Assembly (NCBI RefSeq): GCF_900115095.1
Contig: NZ_FOVH01000028.1
Coordinates: 1-64,000 of the forward strand
Direction of reading: 5' to 3'
Source: Actinomadura madurae
GTDB taxonomy: Bacteria; Actinomycetota; Actinomycetes; Streptosporangiales; Streptosporangiaceae
Length of the DNA: 64,000 nucleotides
Shown: piece after piece, positions 50,029 through 58,027 of the stretch
How the letters are laid out: each line of letters opens with the position of its first letter
Position numbering within the stretch: the stretch's first letter is position 1
The notes under the pieces: model-generated
The model's database searches: none
What the model saw: the letters and a program-made list of their open reading frames with translations, nothing else
Told to the model about the DNA's origin: nothing
Position numbers and translations under genes: made by a program

Positions 50029-51564
50029 TCAGGTCACCAGGTCGGCCATCGCCGCGGTGTGCCTGCCGCGCCGCAGCGTCCCGACCGCCACCCCGGCCGC
50101 GAAGACGGCGAACGGCAGGGCGACCAGGAACCACCCCAGCGCCGACAGCCCCCACGACTGGGTCGCGGGGTCGACGCCCTCGGCCGCGGTCCCGGCCAGC
50201 AGGCCGAAGCGGGACACCAGGAGGTACATCCCGAGGGCTAGGCCGGCGATGGCGGCGACGGGCGCGACCAGGGTGCTCCACAGCCGCCCGGCGCCGTCCC
50301 GCCGGAAGTAGGCGATCACGGCGATGGACACGAGGATCTCCACCAGCACGATGGCGAGCACCGCCAAGGCGCTGAACCAGGTGAACAGATGCACCACCGG
50401 ATCGCGGCCGGTGACCCGGAACAGGACGATGACGACCAGCGACGTCGCCGCGACCGCGGCGGTGCCGACCACCGGCGCGCCGCGCCCGTTGACCCGGCCG
50501 AGGGCGGCGGGCAGCACCCCGGCGCGCGCCATCGAGAAGACGTAGCGCGCCGCGCTGTTCTGGAACGCGAGCAGGCCCGCGAAGAGGCTGGACAGGACCA
50601 GCCAGCTCATCGTCGTCGCCAGCCAGCCGCCGACGTACTCCTCCGCGACCGAGAACAGGACGGCCGCGGGGTTGGCCAGCGGGGTCCCGTCCACGGACGA
50701 GATCTGGGCGGTGCGGTCCCCGACCGCGTCGCTGCCGAGGCCGCTGACCACCGCCCAGGAGGTAACCGCGAACAGCAGCGCGATCAGGGAGACGGCGATG
50801 TAGGTGGCGCGGGGCACGCTGCGCTTGGGGTCGCGGGTCTCCTCGCCGTAGATGGCGGTCGCCTCGAAGCCGATGTACGACGCGAAGGCGAAGGTGAGCG
50901 CGATGCCCGCCGAGCCCGCGAAGCCGCCGGCGAAGACGTTGCCCGGCGAGAACGACGCTCCCGGCGCCAGGCCGTCCGGCCCTCCGCCCTGGAGGAGGAC
51001 GGCCACCGCGACGGTCGCGAGCGACAGCACCTCAAGGATCATCAGCAGGCCCAGGACCTTGGCTCCGATATCCACGCTGAGCGCGGACAGGCCGAGCACC
51101 AGGGCCCAGGCGATGAGCGCCCACACCCACCAGGCCAGCGTGATGCCGAACTCGGCGTCCATCTGGCCGGCCATGACGGCGCCGAAGAACCCGAAGACCG
51201 CGAGCTGGACCGCCACGTAGGCGAGCAGGGAGACGAAGGCCGAGCCCACCCCGGGGACGACGCCGAGCCCTCGTCCGACGTAGGCGAAGAAGGCGCCCGT
51301 GTTGGTCACCCGGTGGCTCATCGCCGAGTACCCGACGCTGAAGACCAGCAGGACGATGCCCGCGGCGAGGTAGGCGCCGGGAACTCCCGCGCCGTTGCCG
51401 AGGACGATCGCGATGGGGACGGCGCCGGTCATGCCGACCAGCGGGGCGGCCGCGGCGACGACGAAGAAGACGATGCCCGCGACACCGAGCCTGTTGCGTG
51501 CGAGGCGGCTCTCGCTCTCGCCCGCCGGGGTGTGCCGCAGCCCCGTCCCGCCCTGATCGGTCAT
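50029..51564 (-). CDS. APC-family amino acid/amine permease
   Basis: 511 residues with about 12 helices. NRLGVAGIVFFVVAAAAPLVGM and AFASYIGFEATAIYGEETRDPKRS are APC hallmarks (glutamate-rich TM6/loop). It is likely to import an amino acid or amine. ATG 51564 is favoured; a GTG nine bases upstream is possible. A palindrome CATATGGGCCCAAATG (51618-51633) lies 54 bases upstream and matches the sites near the MarR gene. Confidence 0.9.
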   Translation of the reverse strand: MTDQGGTGLRHTPAGESESRLARNRLGVAGIVFFVVAAAAPLVGMTGAVPIAIVLGNGAGVPGAYLAAGIVLLVFSVGYSAMSHRVTNTGAFFAYVGRGLGVVPGVGSAFVSLLAYVAVQLAVFGFFGAVMAGQMDAEFGITLAWWVWALIAWALVLGLSALSVDIGAKVLGLLMILEVLSLATVAVAVLLQGGGPDGLAPGASFSPGNVFAGGFAGSAGIALTFAFASYIGFEATAIYGEETRDPKRSVPRATYIAVSLIALLFAVTSWAVVSGLGSDAVGDRTAQISSVDGTPLANPAAVLFSVAEEYVGGWLATTMSWLVLSSLFAGLLAFQNSAARYVFSMARAGVLPAALGRVNGRGAPVVGTAAVAATSLVVIVLFRVTGRDPVVHLFTWFSALAVLAIVLVEILVSIAVIAYFRRDGAGRLWSTLVAPVAAIAGLALGMYLLVSRFGLLAGTAAEGVDPATQSWGLSALGWFLVALPFAVFAAGVAVGTLRRGRHTAAMADLVT

Positions 51565-51617
51565 GCCTCTCACTGTCCTTTCCGCCGGCCGCGCACGGCC
51601 GTTCGCGCTCCAAAGGC

Positions 51618-51633
51618 CATATGGGCCCAAATG
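51618..51633. promoter_or_regulatory. MarR-operator-like palindrome before the APC permease
   Basis: CATATGGGCCCAAATG is a 16-bp near-perfect palindrome (one mismatch) with the centre GGGCCC. It matches the consensus GTTTGGGNCCGAAC of the other copies at most informative positions. Located 54 bases upstream of the permease start. Confidence 0.5.
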
Positions 51634-51692
51634 ATTTAGAGGAAGGATCGCCCGTCCGCGGCGGGGACCCGCCCGCCGCCCGCGCCGGGCGG

Positions 51693-52946
51693 TCAGGCGA
51701 GGGTGACGGTGACCGGCATCTCCTTGACGCCGTTGACGAAGTTGGAGCGCACCCGGCGGACCTCCCCCGCCGGCCGGATGTCGGCCAGTCTCGGAAGCAG
51801 CTCCTCGAACATGATGCGCATCTCCAGGCGCGCCAGGGCGTTGCCCAGGCAGAAGTGCGGACTGCCCTTGCCGAAGGTGACGTGGTCGTTGGGGCTGCGC
51901 GTGACGTCGAAGCGGTAGGGGTCGGCGAAGACGTCCTCGTCGCGGTTGCCGGAGGCGAACCACAGCACGACCTTGTCGCCCTCCCTGATCCGCTTCCCGC
52001 GCATCTCCACGTCGCGGGTGGCGGTGCGGCGGAAGTGGTAGACGGGCGAGGCCCAGCGCAGGAACTCCTCGACCGCGGTGGGCATCAGGTCGAGGTCCTC
52101 GCGCAGCCGCTCGGCCTCGGCCGGGTTCTCGATGAGCGCCCGCATGGAGTGGGTGATCGCGTGCCGCGTCGTCTCGTTGCCGGCCACCACGAGCAGCAGG
52201 AAGTAGTTGTCGAAGTCGCGGTCCGACAGCGGCTCGCCGTCGCCCGGAACCTGGTTGACCAGCCTGCTGACCAGGTCGGTGCCGGTGCCGCCGCGCCGGC
52301 GGCCGCCGAGCTCCCGGCCGTACTCGAAGACCTCCAGCGCGGCGGGGCTGCGGAAGGGCAGGTCGCGGTAGCGCTCGCTCTCCTCGCTGTGCAGCAGGAC
52401 GTCGGCGTAGTCGGGGTCGGTGTTGGCGATGATCCGGTTGCCCCAGTCGATGAGCCGCCGGGTGTCGCCGTCCGGGACGTCCAGCATCCGGGCCAGCACG
52501 TTGATCGGGAAGTCGGCGGCGATCTCGCCGACGAAGTCGAAGGTGCCCTTCGGCAGCGCGGCGTCCAGCGTGCGGGCGGTCAGGCCGCGCAGGAACGTGG
52601 CGTACCCCGCGACCGCGCGGGGGGTGAACTCGCGCTGGAGCAGGCGCCGCAGCGCCATGTGCCGCGGCCCGTCGGTCTCCAGCATGGAGCGGCGGATGGC
52701 CGCCTGGCGCTCGTCGACCTCCTCCAGGTTCACGAACCGGGTGGAGGTGAAGGTGGCCGCGTCGCGGTCCACCGCCACGATGTCGGCGTGGCGGGTGACG
52801 GACCAGAAGCCGCTGCCGCCGTCGGTCTCGGGGTTCCAGTGCACGGGCTCGGTGCGGCGCAGCTCGTCGAACATCCGCCAGGGCGTCCGCCCGTCCAGGA
52901 AGTTGTCGACGTCGGCGAGGTCCACCGGGAGGGTGTCGGTTGGCAA
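51693..52946 (-). CDS. Cytochrome P450, CYP125/CYP142/CYP124-like
   Basis: 417 residues. I-helix LLLVVAGNETTRHAITHSM, K-helix EEFLRWASPVYHFRRTA, and heme segment FGKGSPHFCLGNALARLE, with Cys near residue 365. AGNETT and the VYHFRRTA style are those of sterol and methyl-branched-alkane/alcohol oxidising P450s of actinobacteria. TTG start with GAGGAG eight bases before. It follows the glutamine-synthetase-like gene closely (11 bases) and could be coupled to it. Its redox partners may be the ferredoxin and reductase at 59.9-61.3 kb. Confidence 0.92.
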   Translation of the reverse strand: MPTDTLPVDLADVDNFLDGRTPWRMFDELRRTEPVHWNPETDGGSGFWSVTRHADIVAVDRDAATFTSTRFVNLEEVDERQAAIRRSMLETDGPRHMALRRLLQREFTPRAVAGYATFLRGLTARTLDAALPKGTFDFVGEIAADFPINVLARMLDVPDGDTRRLIDWGNRIIANTDPDYADVLLHSEESERYRDLPFRSPAALEVFEYGRELGGRRRGGTGTDLVSRLVNQVPGDGEPLSDRDFDNYFLLLVVAGNETTRHAITHSMRALIENPAEAERLREDLDLMPTAVEEFLRWASPVYHFRRTATRDVEMRGKRIREGDKVVLWFASGNRDEDVFADPYRFDVTRSPNDHVTFGKGSPHFCLGNALARLEMRIMFEELLPRLADIRPAGEVRRVRSNFVNGVKEMPVTVTLA

Positions 52947-52956
52947 GGCTGTCTCC

Positions 52957-54315
52957 TCACAGATGCCGGGCGTACTCGCGCAGCTCCCAGTCGGTGACGT
53001 GCCGCTGGAACCGGGCGATCTCGTCCCGCTTGTAGGCCAGATAGGAGCCGACGAACCGGTCGCCGAGCACGCCGGCGAGGTCCGCGTCGCCGGCCAGGGC
53101 GTCCAGCGCGGCCGTCAGGTCGCCGGGCAGCCGGGCCGCCTTGGCGGTGTCGTAGCCGTAGCCCTCCAGCGGCGGCGGCGCGGTCAGCTTGTCGCGGATG
53201 CCGAGGTAGGCGGCGGCCAGCAGGGCCGCGATGCCGAGGTAGGGGTTGGCGCCGGCGTCGCCGAGCCGCACCTCCAGGCGGGTCGCGCCGCCGCGTTCGG
53301 GAGGGACGCGGACCATGGCGCTGCGGTTGTCCAGCCCCCAGTCGATCAGCCAGGGAGCGAGCGTGTCGGGGCCGAAGCGCTTGTAGGAGTTGACCGTCGG
53401 GTTGAAGACCGCGGCGAGGGCGGGCGCGTGCGCGATGACGCCGGCGATCGCCTGGTGCGCGAGCGGGGACAGCCCGTCGGGACCGGCGTCCGGCCCGTCG
53501 AAGAGGTTGTGGCCGGTCTCGTCCGTGCAGGACAGGTGCACGTGGAATCCCGAGCCGCCGTCGTCGTTGAACGGCTTGGCCATGAACGTGGCCATCCGTC
53601 CCTCCGCGCGGGCGATCTCCTTGACGGCCGACTTCAGCCGGAAGGCCCGGTCGGCGGCGTCGAGCGCCTCGGAGTGGTCGAGGTTGATCTCGAACTGGCC
53701 GCTGGAGAACTCGTGGTTGCCCATCGTCACGCCGAGCCCGAGATCGCGCAGGTTCCGCAGCGCGCCCAGCAGATGCCCGCCGGGGTCGCTCCCCCGCCCC
53801 ACGGTGTACACGTTGCCGGGGCCCCCGCCGTAGCGGCGCCACCCGGCGGGCGAGGCGGGGTCGGGCTCGCACAGGTAGTACTCCAGCTCGGGCCCGACGA
53901 CGGGGACCAGCCCGAGTTCGGCGAGCCGGCCGATGGCGCGCCGCAGGACCTCGCGCGGCCCCTCGGCGCACGGTTCGGCGCCGTCCGGCTCGTAGGCCTC
54001 GCCCAGGCACTGCGCCACCCCGGGCTCCCACGGGATCGCGGCCAGCGTGGACAGGTCGGGCCGGACGCAGATGTCGGGTAGGCCCGCGTCGAGGCCCCCG
54101 GCGATGTCGACGACGTCGCCCTGGGGGCTGGTGTGGAAGACCGCGCGGCAGAAGGCCAGCCCGTGCTCCATGACGGACGGCAGCCGGTCGACGACGACGT
54201 CGCGGCCGCGGTCGACGCCGATCAGGTCCGGGTAGGAGACCCGGACGACGTCGATGCCGTCGGCCGTCAGCCGCTGCACCACGTCGTGGACGTCCGCGGA
54301 GTGCTGTCCGGGCAC
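52957..54315 (-). CDS. Glutamine-synthetase-family ligase (gamma-glutamyl-amine/amide synthetase type)
   Basis: 452 residues. Catalytic-domain motifs GPELEYYL, NHEFSSGQFEINLDHS, GSGFHVHLS, NPTVNSYKRFGPD and NRSAMVRVP with RLEVRLGDAGANPYLGIAAL are intact. The group (PuuA, IpuC, GlnA3/GlnA4, aniline gamma-glutamylation enzymes) attaches glutamate to an amine at the expense of ATP, rather than making glutamine. Neighbours that are an APC permease, P450 and amidohydrolases support an amine substrate. GTG at 54315 has GAGGGGAG before it; the open frame to 54429 crosses the operator and is unlikely to be translated. Confidence 0.9.
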   Translation of the reverse strand: MPGQHSADVHDVVQRLTADGIDVVRVSYPDLIGVDRGRDVVVDRLPSVMEHGLAFCRAVFHTSPQGDVVDIAGGLDAGLPDICVRPDLSTLAAIPWEPGVAQCLGEAYEPDGAEPCAEGPREVLRRAIGRLAELGLVPVVGPELEYYLCEPDPASPAGWRRYGGGPGNVYTVGRGSDPGGHLLGALRNLRDLGLGVTMGNHEFSSGQFEINLDHSEALDAADRAFRLKSAVKEIARAEGRMATFMAKPFNDDGGSGFHVHLSCTDETGHNLFDGPDAGPDGLSPLAHQAIAGVIAHAPALAAVFNPTVNSYKRFGPDTLAPWLIDWGLDNRSAMVRVPPERGGATRLEVRLGDAGANPYLGIAALLAAAYLGIRDKLTAPPPLEGYGYDTAKAARLPGDLTAALDALAGDADLAGVLGDRFVGSYLAYKRDEIARFQRHVTDWELREYARHL

Positions 54316-54342
54316 TGGGGCTCCCCTCGGGACGGCGGAACT

Positions 54343-54360
54343 TCGTTTGGGAGCAAACAA
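54343..54360. promoter_or_regulatory. MarR-operator-like palindrome before the glutamylation/P450 operon
   Basis: TCGTTTGGGAGCAAACAA contains GTTTGGGAGCAAAC (54345-54358), about 30 bases upstream of the ligase start. It belongs to the same repeated motif as the sites at 54448, 55306, 56072 and 56098. Confidence 0.6.
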
Positions 54361-54447
54361 TATGGTCGGCGTCCTGGTCTGACAAGGGTTAGCCGCGACT
54401 TGGGCAAACATTCGCCCGCGGGATGACAAAGCCGTCCGGACTCACAT

Positions 54448-54467
54448 ATCGTACGGACCCAAACGAT
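54448..54467. promoter_or_regulatory. MarR-operator-like palindrome before the ADC-like gene
   Basis: ATCGTACGGACCCAAACGAT, a 20-bp imperfect palindrome with perfect ATCGT/ACGAT outer arms. It ends 15 bases before the acetoacetate-decarboxylase-like start and so would overlap the promoter or leader. Confidence 0.6.
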
Positions 54468-54482
54468 CTGAGGGAGGGTGCC

Positions 54483-55289
54483 ATGGCACCGGTGCGAGGC
54501 TTCCTGCATCCGAGGACGGCGACCGGCCGCTCGTCCCTGATCCCCGACCCGCCCTGGCACTACTCGGGCGACCTGCTCACCGTGGAGTACCGGACCGACC
54601 CGGCGCGCGTCGCGGAGCTGCTCCCCGACCCCCTCGAACCCGCCGCCGAGGACCCCGGGGCGGTCGCGATCATCTGGGCCGACTGGCAGTCCTGCTCGGA
54701 GTCGGCGGAGGAACTCCTGGACCCGGTGCGCGCCCAGTACAAGGAGTGCTTCGTCGTGGTGCGCTGCTCCTTCCAGGGGCGCACCTACAGCCGGTGCGTC
54801 TACATCTGGGTCGACAAGGACTTCGCCATCGCGCGGGGGCTCCACCAGGGTTATCCGAAGAAGCTCGGCTCGATCCACCAGACCCGTCCCCACCCGTACG
54901 GGCGGGCGGCGCCGCGCATCGGGGCGGGCGCCCGCTTCGGCGCGACCCTGGCCGCCGCGGACCGGCGGCTGGCCGAGGCCGTGGTCACCCTGCGCGAACC
55001 GTCCACCGGCAACGGGTTCGTCAACGGCCACCCGATGGCCCATCACCGGTACCTGCCGTCGGTCGAGCCGGGCGGCCCGCCGGCGCTCGACGAGCTGATC
55101 GAGTCGGGCGGCGCCGGATTCGAGGGCGGGCCCGCCTGGTCGGGCGAGGCGGAGCTGCGGCTGTTCGGCTCGCCGGCCGAGGAGCTGGCCAGGCTGGAGG
55201 TCGGCGAGGTGATCGGCGCGTACTACCGCCAGGTCGGCGTCGTGTGGAACGGCGGCAGGCGCCTCTGGGGCGGCACCGGCGGTCGATGA
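54483..55289 (+). CDS. Acetoacetate decarboxylase (ADC)-like protein
   Basis: 268 residues. Motif GLHQGYPKKLGSIHQTRPH contains the Lys pair (K126/K127) equivalent to the Schiff-base lysine of ADC, preceded by EYRTDPARVAELLPDPLE. Members include decarboxylases and hydratase-like enzymes of secondary pathways, so the reaction is uncertain. ATG with GGAGG six bases upstream. Divergent from the ligase; 117 bases before the MarR gene. Confidence 0.87.
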   Translation: MAPVRGFLHPRTATGRSSLIPDPPWHYSGDLLTVEYRTDPARVAELLPDPLEPAAEDPGAVAIIWADWQSCSESAEELLDPVRAQYKECFVVVRCSFQGRTYSRCVYIWVDKDFAIARGLHQGYPKKLGSIHQTRPHPYGRAAPRIGAGARFGATLAAADRRLAEAVVTLREPSTGNGFVNGHPMAHHRYLPSVEPGGPPALDELIESGGAGFEGGPAWSGEAELRLFGSPAEELARLEVGEVIGAYYRQVGVVWNGGRRLWGGTGGR

Positions 55290-55305
55290 CGCGCATCACG
55301 GCGGC

Positions 55306-55323
55306 CGTACGGGCGCGAACGAT
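55306..55323. promoter_or_regulatory. MarR-operator-like site before the MarR gene
   Basis: CGTACGGGCGCGAACGAT agrees with 15 of 18 bases of the site before the ADC-like gene and lies 84 bases upstream of the MarR start. It would give autoregulation. Confidence 0.5.
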
Positions 55324-55406
55324 GGTGGCGGCGGTAGATTCGAGTTCGCCCCACCCGCCGGGGCCGGGGCTCCGCGCCCGGCGCCGGGGCCCGCGAGAGG
55401 ACGCAC

Positions 55407-55979
55407 GTGACCGGTCACCACACACTGCGCGAGACCGAGCAGGCCATCCAGCGGCGGCTCGGCGACGTTCCCCTGCGCCACGACGCGATGATGGCGGTCT
55501 CCAACATCTACCGGGCCGCCGCCGCGGTCCGGCAGCACTTCGAGAGCTCCGTGCTGCGCTCGGCCGACCTCACCTGGACGTCGTTCGTCGTGCTCTGGGT
55601 GGTGTGGATCTGGGAGGAGATGGAGACCCGGCACGTCGCGGAGGAGGCCGGCATCTCCAAGGGCACCCTCACCGGGGTGGTCAAGACGCTTGAGGGGCGC
55701 GGGCTGATGGAGCGCGGCCCGCACGACACCGACGGCCGCCTCGTCGTCCTCCGGCTCACCGACAAGGGCCGCGACCTGATGGACCACCTGTTCCCGCAGT
55801 TCAACGCCGAGGAGGCGTTCGTCGTCGAGGGGCTCGACCAGTCCCAGAACGCGTCGCTGGCGCACCTGCTCGGCACGATCGTCGAGCATCTGGAGAGCGA
55901 GGGCGAAGCCCGCCGCGCCGGTCTGCGCGATGGCGCCCCCCTGCCGCCCCGGCGCTCCGGCCGCCGTGCACGCACCTGA
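55407..55979 (+). CDS. MarR-family transcriptional regulator
   Basis: 190 residues. Winged HTH: VAEEAGISKGTLTGVVKTLEG and wing GLMERGPHDTDGRLVVLRLT, followed by the usual dimer helix. The N-terminal arm is long (about 60 residues before the HTH) and the C-terminal tail is Arg-rich. MarR proteins bind pseudo-palindromes and release them upon small-ligand binding. GTG 55407 preceded by GAGAGGA. Its position amid six copies of one palindrome makes it the likely regulator of the neighbouring operons. Confidence 0.92.
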   Translation: MTGHHTLRETEQAIQRRLGDVPLRHDAMMAVSNIYRAAAAVRQHFESSVLRSADLTWTSFVVLWVVWIWEEMETRHVAEEAGISKGTLTGVVKTLEGRGLMERGPHDTDGRLVVLRLTDKGRDLMDHLFPQFNAEEAFVVEGLDQSQNASLAHLLGTIVEHLESEGEARRAGLRDGAPLPPRRSGRRART

Positions 55980-55999
55980 CCCTCCCCGCAGGTCTGGAC

Positions 56000-56028
56000 G
56001 ACCCCGCCTCCTCGTTCGAGGCGGGGTC
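56000..56028 (+). terminator. Hairpin terminator after the MarR gene
   Basis: GACCCCGCCTC, a seven-base loop, then GAGGCGGGGTC (11-bp perfect stem), 20 bases after the MarR stop. Confidence 0.8.
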
Positions 56029-56064
56029 TTCGCGTTCCGGGTCGGTGACTCTTCTCCGCCGCCC

Positions 56065-56117
56065 TTGACAGATTGTTTGAGCCCGAACATTCTACATACC
56101 GTTTGGGACCGAACATC
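56065..56117 (+). promoter_or_regulatory. Promoter with TTGACA box and two MarR-operator-like palindromes
   Basis: A consensus -35 TTGACA (56065-56070) is followed by two operators: ATTGTTTGAGCCCGAACATT (56072-56091) and GTTTGGGACCGAAC (56101-56114), 26 bases apart (about 2.5 helical turns). The first overlaps the expected core promoter, so repression is likely. The amidohydrolase start is 27 bases after. Confidence 0.65.
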
Positions 56118-56143
56118 TTCGGGGCCGTGGGAGAGGAGCGTTC

Positions 56144-58012
56144 ATGGAGCACAGCCCGCTGAGCCGTCGAGGACTGCTGCGGGGAGGAGCCGGCCTGGCC
56201 GTCGGTGCCGCGGCTCAGCCCCTGACCCACGCGAACGCCTGGGCTCAGAACACCGGCCGGCCGACGGCGGCGGCCGATCTGGTGCTGCACAACGGCCAGG
56301 TACTGACCATGGATCGCGGGTTCCGCATCGTGTCCGCGCTGGCGATCAGGGCGGGCCGGATCGTCCACACCGGCGACGACCGCTCGGTGCGCCGCCTCGT
56401 CGGGCGCCGGACGCAGGTCCTGAACCTGCGCGGACGCACGGTGCTGCCCGGCATCAACGACTCCCACCTGCACGGTCTGCGCACGGGACTGGCCCTGCCG
56501 CCGTACACCGTCGATGTCGGCGTCGGCTCCATCGCCGACGCGGCCCAAGCGGTCGCCGAGGCCGTGCGGGAGGCGGACCCGGGCGCCTGGATCCGCGGCA
56601 AGGGATGGAACGAGGACGCGTTCGCCGAAGGCCGTCCGCCCACCCGCCGGGACCTGGACCCGGTCTCACCCGACCACCCGGTCGTCCTGCTCGACTGGTC
56701 GAACCATGTGCTGTGGGTGAACGGCAAGGCCCTCGAACTGGCCGGGATCGACCGCGACACCCCGGACCCGAGCGGCGGCGTCGTGGTGCGCGACTCCTCG
56801 GGCGAACCGACCGGTCTCCTCCGCGAGACGGCCATGGACCTGGTGAACAGGCACGTTCCGCCCTACACCGACGAGGAGCAGGCCGATGCGATCGATACCG
56901 CCGTCGCCCTGCTGCTGAGCCATGGAATCACCAGCTTCACCGAGCCGGGCATCGGCACCTCCGCCCAGCGGATCTACGCGGACAAGGCCCGCCGCGGCGC
57001 GCTGGGCATCCGGGTCACGGCCCTGCTCAGCAGGCCGGACGACACGTACCCGACCTCTGCCGGGCACGTGCGCGAACTCCTCGCCGCCCACCGTCCTCCG
57101 GACGATGTGGACCCCCGGTTCTTCGCCGTCACCGGCGTGAAGCTACGGGCGGACGGCGTCCCCATCGCCAGCCGCACCGCGTGGATGCGCGAGCCCTACA
57201 CGGGCGGAGGCCGGGGCGGCCTGGTGACCGACGGCGCGACCGACCGGGAGAAGGTCGACGAGCTCACGGCCATGATCGGGCTGGTTCACCAGGCCGGAAT
57301 GCAGGTGGGGACGCACGCCACGGGCGACGCCGCGATCGACGCGGTCGCCGCGGCGTACGCGCGGGCGCTCGGGCGGCGGCCGCGCGTCCACCCGCGGCAC
57401 TACGTCATCCACGGCGACTTCACCTGGCCTGAGACGCTGCGCGTCCTGGCGGAGAACCACTGCGGCATCAGTCTCAACCCGAACATCAAGCACCTGATCG
57501 CCGACGGCCAGCCGGACATCGTGGGAGCCGGGCGGGCGGCCTACCAGACGCCCTATCGTTCCGCGCTGGAGGCGGGCCTGACGGTGACGAGCGCGTCCGA
57601 CTCGCCGAACGTCGCGCCGGACTGGCGGCAAGGGCTGGAGACGATGCTCCTGCGCGAGGGCAGGTCGGGCGAGGTGTCCGGCCCGGATCAGGTCATCGGC
57701 ATGCGGGACGCGCTGCGCACCTACACCACCGCCGGCGCGTGGCAGGACCACGCGGACCGCTGGAAGGGCACGCTGTCCCGCGGAATGGCCGCCGACCTGT
57801 GCGTCCTCGAAGGCACCCTGCTCGACCGGCACGGACGGCCGGCATCCGACGCGCACGACATCACCGGCATCCCGGTCGCGCTCACCGTGGTGGACGGCGA
57901 CATCGCCTACGACGCCGGGAACCCGTCCCATCGCACCGCCGCCCGGCATGGTCAGGCCGTGAGCTGGGCGCGGCGCCCCGACCCCCGCCAGGTATGTGCC
58001 CACTGCTCGTGA
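56144..58012 (+). CDS. Tat-exported YtcJ-type amidohydrolase
   Basis: 622 residues. Twin-arginine signal SRRGLLRGGAGLAVGAAA and likely cleavage near AWAQ. The catalytic domain (PF07969 type) carries NDSHLHG, GWNEDAF, THATGDAAIDAV, HYVIHGDFTWPE and SASDSPNVAPDW. The substrate is not identifiable; YtcJ-like enzymes hydrolyse amides or carbamates. The C-terminus ends QVCAHCS with two cysteines, unusual for this family. It is the first gene of a tandem pair, after the strong operator pair. Confidence 0.9.
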   Translation: MEHSPLSRRGLLRGGAGLAVGAAAQPLTHANAWAQNTGRPTAAADLVLHNGQVLTMDRGFRIVSALAIRAGRIVHTGDDRSVRRLVGRRTQVLNLRGRTVLPGINDSHLHGLRTGLALPPYTVDVGVGSIADAAQAVAEAVREADPGAWIRGKGWNEDAFAEGRPPTRRDLDPVSPDHPVVLLDWSNHVLWVNGKALELAGIDRDTPDPSGGVVVRDSSGEPTGLLRETAMDLVNRHVPPYTDEEQADAIDTAVALLLSHGITSFTEPGIGTSAQRIYADKARRGALGIRVTALLSRPDDTYPTSAGHVRELLAAHRPPDDVDPRFFAVTGVKLRADGVPIASRTAWMREPYTGGGRGGLVTDGATDREKVDELTAMIGLVHQAGMQVGTHATGDAAIDAVAAAYARALGRRPRVHPRHYVIHGDFTWPETLRVLAENHCGISLNPNIKHLIADGQPDIVGAGRAAYQTPYRSALEAGLTVTSASDSPNVAPDWRQGLETMLLREGRSGEVSGPDQVIGMRDALRTYTTAGAWQDHADRWKGTLSRGMAADLCVLEGTLLDRHGRPASDAHDITGIPVALTVVDGDIAYDAGNPSHRTAARHGQAVSWARRPDPRQVCAHCS

Positions 58013-58027
58013 AAGGAAGGCCCTGAC

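Noticed and set aside
52957..54429. Longer start for the glutamine-synthetase-like ligase
   Set aside because: The extra 38 codons would cover the operator palindrome, lack a ribosome site and do not resemble family N-termini; GTG 54315 is better supported.
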